A stretch of 64,000 bases of DNA from NCBI RefSeq assembly GCF_024169655.1, contig NZ_JALJWV010000001.1:439001-503000 (forward strand). The letters are read 5' to 3'. The notes beneath the pieces are model-generated. The model did no database searches. It was not told the origin of the DNA and was given only the letters and a program-made list of their open reading frames with translations. How positions within the stretch are numbered: the first letter of the stretch is position 1; each line of letters begins with the position of its first letter. Of this stretch, positions 44,310-51,874 are shown in pieces. Position numbers and translations under genes: made by a program. The DNA comes from Pseudomonas marginalis. Lineage in GTDB: Bacteria; Pseudomonadota; Gammaproteobacteria; Pseudomonadales; Pseudomonadaceae.

Positions 44310-45334
44310 CAGTTCAGGCCAACGTCACGTTCCATGTCCAGGGCTTCTTCAGCGTTACCCAGGTCGGCGGGGGTGACTTTCGGTGGTTGCAGCTCGCTGA
44401 ACGGCTTGAGGCCGCGATTGGACTCCATGCCCTTACGCAGCGGGTATTCGGCCGAGGTGTTGGTGATCACGCGCTGGCCTTCTTCACTGGTCATGAACGC
44501 CAGCAGTTGCTGGGCTTCTTTCGGGTGCTTGCTGGATTTCAGCGCGGCCGCAGAAGACACGGTGATCAGGCCGCCGGCATCGCCATTGGTGAAGTAGTGC
44601 AACTGCGAGTCCAGGTTGGTTTTTTCCTTCTTCAGGGCAAACCAGTAGTAGTTATTCACCAGCACGCTGGCGATTTCGCCGTTTTCCACGGCTTTGAGGG
44701 CGACCATGTTGTTGCTGTACACCTTGCCGAAGGCGCGCAGGCCGGTCAGCCATTCTTCGGCGGCTTCACGACCGTGCAACTTGATGATCGCCACGGCCTG
44801 CTCCTGGAACGCGCCGCTGGTGGGGACGAAGCCGACCTTGCCTTGCCATTCGGGGCGGGCGAAATCCAGCGCCGACTTGGGCAGGTCTTTCTCGGCAATC
44901 AGTTTCGGATTGAACGCCACGACGCGGGTGCGTGCGGTCACGCCCATCCAGTCGCCATTCCTGCTGACATAGTCCTTGGGTAATACATCGAGCGTGCTGG
45001 CGTCGATTTTTGCCAGCAGGCCTTGCTCGCCGAGTTTGTTCAGTGGCGGCGATTCTTCGGTGTAGATCACGTCGGCCGGGGAGCGCTCGCCTTCTTCGAC
45101 GACCTGGCTGGCCAACTGGTTGCTGCTGCCCTTGCGCACGTTGACGTGGATGCCGGTCTTGGTTTCGAAGGCCTTGGCGAGGTCATCGCCGACTTCTTTG
45201 TGTTGGCCGTTGTACAGGGTCAGGGAAATCTTGTCGGCGCAATAGGCGGTGGGCGAGAGCAGGGTCAGGCCGAGTAGAGTGATGCTTAGGCCGCGCAGAA
45301 GGGATGTCTTGAGATGGGTGTCGCGGATCATCAT
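44309..45334 (-). CDS. Fe(3+)-type ABC transporter substrate-binding protein
   Basis: A 341-residue periplasmic binding protein with a signal peptide (about 1-32, ending TAYCA). The fold is that of FbpA/FutA: LTLYNGQHKEVGDDLAKAFE at the start and AVENGEIASVLVNNYYWFALKKE, which includes the Tyr-Tyr pair that binds iron in FbpA-type proteins. Two adjacent ATGs (45334, 45331) follow GAGGA. An open frame reaching 45577 runs through a tRNA gene and is not coding. No convincing Fur box is visible upstream. Confidence 0.9.
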   Translation of the reverse strand: MMIRDTHLKTSLLRGLSITLLGLTLLSPTAYCADKISLTLYNGQHKEVGDDLAKAFETKTGIHVNVRKGSSNQLASQVVEEGERSPADVIYTEESPPLNKLGEQGLLAKIDASTLDVLPKDYVSRNGDWMGVTARTRVVAFNPKLIAEKDLPKSALDFARPEWQGKVGFVPTSGAFQEQAVAIIKLHGREAAEEWLTGLRAFGKVYSNNMVALKAVENGEIASVLVNNYYWFALKKEKTNLDSQLHYFTNGDAGGLITVSSAAALKSSKHPKEAQQLLAFMTSEEGQRVITNTSAEYPLRKGMESNRGLKPFSELQPPKVTPADLGNAEEALDMERDVGLN

Positions 45335-45448
45335 CCGGAAGTTTCCTCGCTTGAGTGCAACAAATCGTTGCAAGGATAAACGATAAAACTTCTCAAGTGC
45401 GGACGAGGGGGGAATCGGTGGGGGAGTTTTCATACGTCGGAAACGAAA

Positions 45449-45468
45449 AAACCCGCTTTCGCGGGTTT
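45449..45468 (-). terminator. terminator of tRNA-Leu copy 1
   Basis: AAACCCGC-GAAA-GCGGGTTT on the minus strand is an 8-bp stem with a GAAA loop, followed by a T-run. It lies 10 bases beyond the tRNA 3' end and separates it from the iron-binding-protein gene. Confidence 0.85.
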
Positions 45469-45478
45469 GATCTGAATT

Positions 45479-45565
45479 TGGTGCCCAGGAGAAGACTCGA
45501 ACTTCCACGACCTTGCGATCACCAGCACCTGAAGCTGGCGTGTCTACCAATTTCACCACCTGGGC
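45479..45565 (-). tRNA. tRNA-Leu (CAG anticodon), copy 1
   Basis: An 87-base class II tRNA with genome-encoded CCA. The acceptor arms GCCCAGG/CCTGGGC pair fully. The D loop contains AATTGGTAGAC, the anticodon loop is CTTCAGG (anticodon CAG, reads CUG), a long variable arm is present (TGATCGCAAGGTCGT region), and the T loop is GTTCGAGTC. It is identical to the second copy 265 bases away. Confidence 0.97.
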
Positions 45566-45600
45566 ATTATCAAACAACGTTGCCGCTGTCGATGGAGCGA

Positions 45601-45629
45601 ACTATACGGCGGGCTTTTTGATCTGTAAA
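45601..45629 (-). promoter_or_regulatory. sigma-70 promoter of tRNA-Leu copy 1
   Basis: On the minus strand TTTACA (45629-45624) and TATAGT (45606-45601) are separated by exactly 17 bases. This places the start site about 30 bases upstream of the mature tRNA. Confidence 0.8.
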
Positions 45630-45686
45630 CCCCTGATTCAAAAAAATAAATCGGGATTTGCGTTAAAAATCAAAGGCCTGAAACGC

Positions 45687-45736
45687 AAAAACCCGCTTTC
45701 GCGGGTTTTTGGGAGACTCAAGGTCGAACCTTGAGT
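45687..45736 (-). terminator. terminator of tRNA-Leu copy 2 (two hairpins)
   Basis: Downstream of the second tRNA, a 9-bp hairpin (ACTCAAGGT-TCG-ACCTTGAGT, 45716-45736) is followed by the AAAACCCGC-GAAA-GCGGGTTTT stem with a T-run, the same terminator used by copy 1. The extra first hairpin is unique to this copy. Confidence 0.8.
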
Positions 45737-45743
45737 TTGAAAT

Positions 45744-45830
45744 TGGTGCCCAGGAGAAGACTCGAACTTCCACGACCTTGCGATCACCAGCACCTGAAGC
45801 TGGCGTGTCTACCAATTTCACCACCTGGGC
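45744..45830 (-). tRNA. tRNA-Leu (CAG anticodon), copy 2
   Basis: An 87-base copy, base-for-base identical to the first, with encoded CCA and the CTTCAGG anticodon loop. Flanking promoter and terminator sequences are similar but diverged, so the duplication included the whole transcription unit and is not very recent. Confidence 0.97.
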
Positions 45831-45864
45831 AGCATCAACAACGTTGCCGTCGTCGATGGCGCGC

Positions 45865-45893
45865 ACTATACGGAGTGGCTTTTGAGCTGTAAA
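45865..45893 (-). promoter_or_regulatory. sigma-70 promoter of tRNA-Leu copy 2
   Basis: TTTACA (45893-45888) and TATAGT (45870-45865) on the minus strand have 17-base spacing. The core elements match copy 1 although the spacer differs. Confidence 0.8.
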
Positions 45894-46054
45894 CCCCCGC
45901 CATGAAAAAAGCCTGGAAAATTTCGCCAATGGTCGTGCAAGGTGCGTCTTTGGGGCTACAAAGTGCTTTAAAACACTTGTTGACGCCTGAAATTTCCCGT
46001 TTCAATACGCGTATGCCAAACTAACCCGCATATAGACAAGGTGAAAACTCTCTA

Positions 46055-48691
46055 ATGGCCGATTGGCAGTCCCTCGATCCCGAGGCCGCTCGTGAAGCGG
46101 AAAAATATGAAAACCCTATTCCTAGCCGCGAACTGATCCTGGCGCATCTCGCCGATCGTGGTTCGCCTGCTAGCCGCGAGCAGTTGGTTGAAGAATTCGG
46201 TCTGACCACCGAAGACCAGCTCGAAGCCCTGCGCCGCCGTCTGCGTGCCATGGAACGCGATGCTCAGTTGATCTACACCCGCCGTGGCACGTATGCGCCC
46301 GTGGACAAGCTCGACCTGATCCTGGGCCGCATTGCTGGTCACCGTGACGGCTTCGGCTTCCTGATCCCGGATGACGGCAGCGACGACCTGTTCATGAGCC
46401 CGGCGCAAATGCGTCTGGTGTTCGATGGCGACCGTGCGCTGGCGCGCGTGTCGGGCCTGGACCGTCGCGGCCGCCGTGAAGGTGTGATCGTCGAAGTGGT
46501 GTCCCGTGCCCATGAGTCCATCGTCGGGCGTTACTTCGAAGAAGGCGGCATTGGCTTCGTCATTCCGGACAACCCGAAGGTCCAGCAGGAAGTGCTGGTG
46601 ACCCCGGGCCGCAATGGCGCCGCCAAGGTTGGTCAGTTCGTGGAGGTGAAAATCACCCACTGGCCAACCCCGCGCTTCCAGCCCCAGGGCGATATCGTCG
46701 AAGTGGTCGGCAACTACATGGCGCCGGGCATGGAAATCGACGTCGCGCTGCGCACCTACGATATTCCGCACGTCTGGCCCGACGCCGTGCTCAAGGAAGC
46801 CGCCAAGCTCAAGCCGGAAGTCGAAGATAAGGACAAAGAGAAGCGCATTGACCTGCGCCATCTGCCGTTCGTCACCATCGACGGCGAAGACGCTCGCGAC
46901 TTCGACGATGCGGTGTATTGCGAAGCCAAACCTGGCAAGTTGCGCCTGTTCTCGGGTGGCTGGAAGTTGTACGTGGCGATTGCCGACGTCTCCAGCTACG
47001 TGAAGATCGGTTCGGCGCTGGATAACGAAGCTCAGGTGCGCGGCAACTCCGTGTACTTCCCTGAGCGCGTGATCCCGATGCTGCCTGAGCAGTTGTCCAA
47101 CGGCCTGTGCTCCCTGAACCCGAAAGTCGACCGTTTGGCCATGGTGTGCGAGATGACCATCTCGAAAACCGGCGAAATGACCGATTACCAGTTCTACGAA
47201 GCGGTGATCTACTCTCAGGCGCGCCTGACCTACAACAAGGTCAGCACCATCCTGGAAGCGCCGAAGACCAGCGAAGCCAAGGCCTTGCGTACTGAATACG
47301 CCGGTGTGGTGCCGCATCTCAAGCAACTGTACTCGCTGTACAAGGTGCTGCTGGGTGCACGCCATGTGCGTGGCGCAATCGATTTTGAGACCCAGGAAAC
47401 CCGGATCATCTTCGGTTCCCAGCGCAAGATCGCCGAGATCACCCCGACCACCCGCAACGACGCGCACAAGCTGATCGAGGAATGCATGCTGGCGGCCAAC
47501 GTGGCCACCGCAGAGTTCCTGAAGAAGCACGAAATTCCTGCGCTGTATCGGGTGCACGACGGTCCGCCGCCGGAGCGTCTGGAAAAACTGCGCGCCTTCC
47601 TCGGCGAGCTCGGTCTGTCCCTGCACAAAGGCAAGGACGGCCCGTCGCCGAAGGATTACCAGGCACTGCTGGCCAGCATCAAGGACCGTCCGGATTTCCA
47701 CCTGATCCAGACCGTGATGCTGCGTTCCCTGAGCCAGGCGGTGTACAGCGCCGACAATCAGGGCCACTTCGGCTTGAATTACGAGGCGTACACCCACTTC
47801 ACCTCGCCGATCCGTCGTTACCCGGACCTGCTCACGCACCGTGCGATCCGCAGCGTGATCCACTCCAAGCAGGACACCCCGCACGTCAAGCGCGCCGGTG
47901 CCATGACCATTCCGAAGGCGCGGATCTATCCATACGACGAAGCGGCCCTGGAACAGCTCGGCGAGCAGTGCTCCATGAGCGAGCGCCGTGCCGACGAAGC
48001 CACCCGTGACGTTGTGAACTGGCTCAAGTGCGAGTTCATGAAAGACCGCGTAGGCGAGTCGTTCCCGGGCGTGATCACGGCCGTGACCGGCTTTGGTCTG
48101 TTTGTCGAACTGACCGATATCTACGTCGAGGGCCTGGTGCATGTCACCGCCTTGCCGGGTGACTACTACCACTTCGATCCTGTGCATCACCGCCTGGCGG
48201 GCGAGCGTACCGGTCGCAGTTTCCGCTTGGGCGACACGGTCGAAGTGCGCGTCATGCGCGTCGACCTGGACGAGCGCAAGATCGACTTCGAGATGGCCGA
48301 AAAAACCATCGCCGCGCCGATCGGCCGCAAAAAACGTGGCAGCGAAACCGCCGCTCCGGCCACCAAAGGCAAGGGGGCGCCTGCGAAAACTGTCGCCACC
48401 GAGCCGGCGCCAGCAAAGGCTGGTCGTCGTCCGGCGGCCAAGGACAAGGCTCCTGAAGCCTACCGCCCAAGCGACGCAGCGGCGAAAAACGCCGAACTGC
48501 GCAAGAGCCGTGAGTTGAAGCAGCAGTTGCTCAACGAAGCCAAAAGCGGTGGTAAAGCGGCGTCTGGGGGAAAGCCCCACACGGCGGAAAAGCCGTCGAG
48601 CAAGCCCAGTAAACATCGTAAAGGCCCGCCCAAAGCGGGTTCGGCTCCCGCGAAAAGCGGCGGGCCGCGTAAACCTAAGGCCAAGTCATGA
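46055..48691 (+). CDS. rnr: ribonuclease R
   Basis: Processive 3'-5' exoribonuclease that degrades structured RNA and takes part in rRNA quality control and trans-translation. The 878-residue protein has an N-terminal helix-turn-helix, two cold-shock domains, the RNB catalytic domain (DGEDARDFDDAVYCE with the metal-binding Asp cluster) and an S1 domain (ITAVTGFGLFVELTDIYVEG). A long Lys/Ala/Pro-rich basic tail (about 750-878) ends the protein. It overlaps rlmB by ATGA. Confidence 0.97.
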   Translation: MADWQSLDPEAAREAEKYENPIPSRELILAHLADRGSPASREQLVEEFGLTTEDQLEALRRRLRAMERDAQLIYTRRGTYAPVDKLDLILGRIAGHRDGFGFLIPDDGSDDLFMSPAQMRLVFDGDRALARVSGLDRRGRREGVIVEVVSRAHESIVGRYFEEGGIGFVIPDNPKVQQEVLVTPGRNGAAKVGQFVEVKITHWPTPRFQPQGDIVEVVGNYMAPGMEIDVALRTYDIPHVWPDAVLKEAAKLKPEVEDKDKEKRIDLRHLPFVTIDGEDARDFDDAVYCEAKPGKLRLFSGGWKLYVAIADVSSYVKIGSALDNEAQVRGNSVYFPERVIPMLPEQLSNGLCSLNPKVDRLAMVCEMTISKTGEMTDYQFYEAVIYSQARLTYNKVSTILEAPKTSEAKALRTEYAGVVPHLKQLYSLYKVLLGARHVRGAIDFETQETRIIFGSQRKIAEITPTTRNDAHKLIEECMLAANVATAEFLKKHEIPALYRVHDGPPPERLEKLRAFLGELGLSLHKGKDGPSPKDYQALLASIKDRPDFHLIQTVMLRSLSQAVYSADNQGHFGLNYEAYTHFTSPIRRYPDLLTHRAIRSVIHSKQDTPHVKRAGAMTIPKARIYPYDEAALEQLGEQCSMSERRADEATRDVVNWLKCEFMKDRVGESFPGVITAVTGFGLFVELTDIYVEGLVHVTALPGDYYHFDPVHHRLAGERTGRSFRLGDTVEVRVMRVDLDERKIDFEMAEKTIAAPIGRKKRGSETAAPATKGKGAPAKTVATEPAPAKAGRRPAAKDKAPEAYRPSDAAAKNAELRKSRELKQQLLNEAKSGGKAASGGKPHTAEKPSSKPSKHRKGPPKAGSAPAKSGGPRKPKAKS

Positions 48692-49443
48692 GTCTGGAAA
48701 AAATCTACGGCGTCCACGCCGTAGAAGCACTGCTGCGTCATCACCCTAAACGCGTCAAGCAGGTTTGGCTGGCGGAAGGTCGCAGCGAGCCGCGTGTGCA
48801 GGCGTTGGTCGAGTTGGCCAACGAAAACCGCGTGGCGATCGGCCAGGCCGAGCGTCGCGAAATGGACGTGTGGGTTGAAGGCGTTCACCAAGGCGTCGTC
48901 GCGGATGTCAGCCCGAGCCAGGTGTGGGGCGAGGCGATGCTCGACGAGCTGCTCGACCGCACCGAAGGCGCACCGCTGTTGCTGGTGCTGGACGGCGTGA
49001 CCGACCCGCACAACCTCGGCGCCTGCCTGCGTTCGGCGGATGCTGCCGGTGCGCTGGCGGTGATCGTGCCCAAGGACAAGTCGGCCACGTTGACGCCAGT
49101 TGTGCGTAAAGTCGCGTGCGGCGCGGCGGAAGTGATTCCGCTGGTCGCCGTGACCAACCTCGCGCGCACCCTGGAGAAACTCCAGCAGCGCGGCCTGTGG
49201 GTCGTGGGCACGGCGGGGGAGGCCGAGGTCAGCATTTATGACCAGGACCTCACCGGCCCGACCATCCTGATCATGGGCGCCGAAGGCAAAGGCATGCGTC
49301 GCCTGACCCGCGAGCATTGTGATTATCTGGTTCACCTGCCGATGGCCGGTAGCGTCAGTAGCCTCAATGTGTCTGTTGCGACGGGCGTGTGCTTGTTTGA
49401 AGCCCGACGCCAACGCGGCGCCAAGGCCAAGACCAAGAAGTAA
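48688..49443 (+). CDS. rlmB: 23S rRNA (guanosine-2'-O-)-methyltransferase RlmB
   Basis: SpoU/SPOUT methyltransferase that modifies G2251 in the peptidyl-transferase P-loop of 23S rRNA. The 251-residue protein has an N-terminal substrate-binding domain (KIYGVHAVEALLRHHP). The trefoil-knot catalytic domain carries DGVTDPHNLGACLRSADAAG, IMGAEGKGMRRL and LPMAGSVSSLNVSVA. The start overlaps the rnr stop. It ends at a perfect REP palindrome. Confidence 0.97.
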   Translation: MSLEKIYGVHAVEALLRHHPKRVKQVWLAEGRSEPRVQALVELANENRVAIGQAERREMDVWVEGVHQGVVADVSPSQVWGEAMLDELLDRTEGAPLLLVLDGVTDPHNLGACLRSADAAGALAVIVPKDKSATLTPVVRKVACGAAEVIPLVAVTNLARTLEKLQQRGLWVVGTAGEAEVSIYDQDLTGPTILIMGAEGKGMRRLTREHCDYLVHLPMAGSVSSLNVSVATGVCLFEARRQRGAKAKTKK

Positions 49444-49463
49444 TCTGAACCTGGCCTCGATCA

Positions 49464-49497
49464 AAATGTGGGAGGGGGCAAGCCCCCTCCCACATTT
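49464..49497. repeat. REP palindrome after rlmB
   Basis: AAATGTGGGAGGGGGC (left arm) pairs perfectly with GCCCCCTCCCACATTT around two bases. The T-run at its end makes it a plausible terminator for rnr-rlmB. Confidence 0.88.
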
Positions 49498-49541
49498 GTT
49501 TTGCGGTGTCTGGATGATTGTTCAAATAATCACCAATTGCC

Positions 49542-49570
49542 TTGCGCCCTTCCTCCCCCTTCTCTACAAT
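49542..49570 (+). promoter_or_regulatory. sigma-70 promoter of the rpsF operon
   Basis: TTGCGC (49542-49547) and TACAAT (49565-49570) have 17-base spacing. The predicted start near 49577 coincides with the first base of a structured leader hairpin. Confidence 0.7.
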
Positions 49571-49577
49571 TGCGCCC

Positions 49578-49619
49578 CTTGCCTTCCTGGCAGGCACCGA
49601 TGTGCCTCCCTGCGGCAAG
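49578..49619 (+). promoter_or_regulatory. structured rpsF 5' leader (candidate S6:S18 autoregulatory site)
   Basis: An outer stem CTTGCC/GGCAAG (49578-49583 with 49614-49619) and an inner stem AGGCAC/GTGCCT (49592-49597 with 49602-49607) enclose a CGAT loop, so CCG occurs at the loop base. Ribosomal S6:S18 leaders in other bacteria use a hairpin with an exposed CCG, so autogenous control is plausible. The rest of the leader to the rpsF ATG is about 70 bases. Confidence 0.55.
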
Positions 49620-49689
49620 ATCCATAAGTGTCATTCACTCCTTGTCTGACCGTTTTTGAGCGGCAGGCTACAACCCGTAAGGAGCATTC

Positions 49690-50112
49690 ATGCGTCATTA
49701 CGAAATCATCTTTTTGGTCCACCCGGATCAAAGCGAGCAAGTCGGCGGCATGGTAGAGCGTTACACCAAGCTGATCGAAGAAGACGGCGGCAAAATCCAC
49801 CGTCTGGAAGATTGGGGCCGTCGTCAACTGGCCTATGCAATCAACAATGTTCACAAGGCTCACTACGTGATGCTGAACGTTGAGTGCACTGGCAAGGCTC
49901 TGTCCGAGCTGGAAGACAACTTCCGCTACAACGATGCTGTGATCCGTAACCTGGTCATCCGTCGCGAAGAAGCCGTTACCGGCCAATCCGAGATGCTCAA
50001 GGCTGAAGAAAACCGCAGTGAGCGCCGTGAGCGTCGCGACCGTCCTGAGCACGAAGGCGCTGAAAGCGCTGATAGTGATGACAGCGACAACAGCGATAAC
50101 GCTGACGAGTAA
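49690..50112 (+). CDS. rpsF: 30S ribosomal protein S6
   Basis: Binds the central domain of 16S rRNA with S18. The 140-residue protein has the S6 core ([27 protein letters not shown] segment, HYVMLNVE). An acidic C-terminal tail rich in Glu, Asp, Ser and Asn is consistent with RimK-type glutamylation in pseudomonads. The GTAAGGAGC ribosome site is strong. First gene of the operon. Confidence 0.98.
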   Translation: MRHYEIIFLVHPDQSEQVGGMVERYTKLIEEDGGKIHRLEDWGRRQLAYAINNVHKAHYVMLNVECTGKALSELEDNFRYNDAVIRNLVIRREEAVTGQSEMLKAEENRSERRERRDRPEHEGAESADSDDSDNSDNADE

Positions 50113-50140
50113 TCCACGGACCTTTTAAGGAGCCTATCAA

Positions 50141-50371
50141 ATGGCACGTTTCTTCCGTCGTCGTAAATTCTGCCGCTTCACCGCTGAAGACGTGAAAGAG
50201 ATCGATTACAAAGATCTCAACACTCTGAAAGCCTACGTATCCGAGACCGGCAAAATCGTTCCAAGCCGTATCACCGGTACCAAAGCACGTTATCAGCGTC
50301 AGCTGGCCACCGCTATCAAGCGCGCCCGCTTCCTGGCCCTGCTGGCCTACACCGACAGCCACGGCCGCTGA
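50141..50371 (+). CDS. rpsR: 30S ribosomal protein S18
   Basis: A 76-residue basic protein, the S6 partner in the 30S platform: [25 protein letters not shown] at the start (in pieces) and [19 protein letters not shown] at the rRNA-binding end. It lies 28 bases after rpsF with no priB between them, unlike E. coli. Confidence 0.98.
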
Positions 50372-50407
50372 GACCGGGCAGTCGACAAGTAGTAAGGGAT
50401 TGAATGC

Positions 50408-51298
50408 ATGCGCGCCTTAGCTGAGTTCATCATGCGCGGTCGTGTGCAGGCCACTCTGGTAGTGGCTGGAGCTGCAGTGTTGCCGTTGTTGTTTTGGTTG
50501 AGTGCCGCCGCGGTTTGCCTTGTGCTGCTGCGGCGCGGTTCGGACGCCTTGAGCGTCCTGGGTGTGGGAGTGTTGTCAGTGTTGGTGAGCTGGCACTTCC
50601 TGCAAGACCCAACGGCCCTTTTGGTGCTGCTCGGGACTTGCGGTCTGGCGTTGGTTTTACGCGCCGGTTACTCCTGGAATCGCGTGCTGCTGGCCAGCAC
50701 GGCCGTGGGATTGTTGTGTGCGGTGAGTCTGGGAACCGTATTCGGTTCCTTCATCGAATCATTGGCGCAGACGTTTCAACACGTTATGCCGCTGGTGATG
50801 GGTGAGTCTTACGAGAAGCTCTCGGCAGACCAGAAAGCAGTTCTCGCTTCATTGACAGTTCCACTGATGATCATTTCGACGGCGGTTTCGTTGCAGGTCT
50901 TTAGTGTGTTGTGCCTGATTCTTGGGCGCTACTGGCAGGCGTTGTTGTATAACCCCGGTGGTTTCGGGCGCGAGTTTCGCGCAATCCGAATCCCCAAGCG
51001 CGTTGCGCTGTCACTGCTGGCCGTCATGTGTGTTGCTCCGCTTATCGGGTGGAACGCCTTGATCCTGTTGCCGCTGTGCAGTGTGCCGCTGTTCTTCGCT
51101 GGGCTGTCTTTGCTTCATGGACTGGTCGCGCAGAAAAAATTGGCCAGTTTCTGGCTGGTGGGGTTTTACGTCACTGTCTTGCCGCTCATGCACTTGATCG
51201 GTCCGTTATTCGTGGTCTTGGCCATTGTCGATAGCCTGATTGATATTCGCGGTCGTCTCGCGTCCAAAGACGCCGATAACGCGAACGGTGAAGGTTAA
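50408..51298 (+). CDS. DUF2232 family membrane protein
   Basis: A 296-residue inner-membrane protein with about eight hydrophobic helices and short loops, of the DUF2232 (YybS-like) type. It lies between rpsR and rplI as in other pseudomonads, and an analogous yybS-type gene occurs near rplI in Bacillus. Function is unknown. It has 36 bases to rpsR and 18 to rplI, so it is co-transcribed with ribosomal genes. Confidence 0.85.
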   Translation: MRALAEFIMRGRVQATLVVAGAAVLPLLFWLSAAAVCLVLLRRGSDALSVLGVGVLSVLVSWHFLQDPTALLVLLGTCGLALVLRAGYSWNRVLLASTAVGLLCAVSLGTVFGSFIESLAQTFQHVMPLVMGESYEKLSADQKAVLASLTVPLMIISTAVSLQVFSVLCLILGRYWQALLYNPGGFGREFRAIRIPKRVALSLLAVMCVAPLIGWNALILLPLCSVPLFFAGLSLLHGLVAQKKLASFWLVGFYVTVLPLMHLIGPLFVVLAIVDSLIDIRGRLASKDADNANGEG

Positions 51299-51316
51299 AA
51301 GTTAGAGGATTTTCAC

Positions 51317-51763
51317 ATGCAACTGATCCTTCTGGAAAAAGTCGCCAACCTGGGCAACCTGGGCGACAAAGTAAACGTTAAGGCCGGCTACGGTCGTAAC
51401 TACCTGCTGCCATACGGCAAAGCCACCGCTGCAACCGCTGCCAACCTGGCTGCGTTTGAAGAGCGTCGTGCTGAGCTGGAAAAAGCAGCAGCAGACAAAA
51501 AAGCTTCGGCCGAAACTCGCGCTGCCCAACTGGCTGAGCTGGAAGTGACTATCACTGCCACCGCCGGTGACGAAGGCAAGCTGTTCGGTTCGATCGGCAC
51601 CCACGACATCGCTGACGCACTGACCGCCTCCGGCGTTGAAGTTGCGAAAAGCGAAGTTCGTCTGCCGAACGGCACCATCCGCAACGTAGGCGAATTCGAC
51701 GTAGCCGTGCATCTGCACGCTGAAGTTGAAGCCACCGTACGCGTTGTCGTGGTAGCAGCTTAA
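51317..51763 (+). CDS. rplI: 50S ribosomal protein L9
   Basis: Binds 23S rRNA domain V and restrains frameshifting. The 148-residue protein has the N-terminal domain [19 protein letters not shown], the [13 protein letters not shown] signature, a long connecting helix of Ala/Glu/Lys, and a C-terminal domain. Last gene of the rpsF operon, closed by a strong terminator. Confidence 0.98.
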   Translation: MQLILLEKVANLGNLGDKVNVKAGYGRNYLLPYGKATAATAANLAAFEERRAELEKAAADKKASAETRAAQLAELEVTITATAGDEGKLFGSIGTHDIADALTASGVEVAKSEVRLPNGTIRNVGEFDVAVHLHAEVEATVRVVVVAA

Positions 51764-51810
51764 GCAACACCTAACTGACTGGCACCTCGCGTGCCAGGCG
51801 GTTAACATCG

Positions 51811-51849
51811 GGCACGATCCTGTTTACAGGTCGTGCCTTTTGTTTTTTT
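51811..51849 (+). terminator. intrinsic terminator after rplI
   Basis: GGCACGA-CCTG pairs with CAGG-TCGTGCC (51811-51837, interrupted by one T:T mismatch) around TTTA, followed by TTTTGTTTTTTT. It sits just before dnaB. Confidence 0.93.
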
Positions 51850-51874
51850 ACACACCCCCTAATTCCAAGTGGCC

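Noticed and set aside
45335..45478. Fur box upstream of the iron-binding protein
   Set aside because: Only a loose AT-rich GATAAACGATAAAA stretch is present; it does not match the 19-base palindrome well enough.
45335..45577. N-terminal extension of the iron-binding protein through the tRNA-Leu gene
   Set aside because: The extension translates tRNA and terminator sequence. A proper signal peptide and ribosome site begin at 45334.
45663..45929. 88-codon minus-strand frame over the second tRNA-Leu
   Set aside because: It reads through the tRNA and its terminator; its similarity to the frame over copy 1 comes from the tRNA duplication.
46052..48616. 854-codon minus-strand frame opposite rnr
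   Set aside because: Mirrors the rnr frame almost exactly; Arg/His/Val-rich with no domain.
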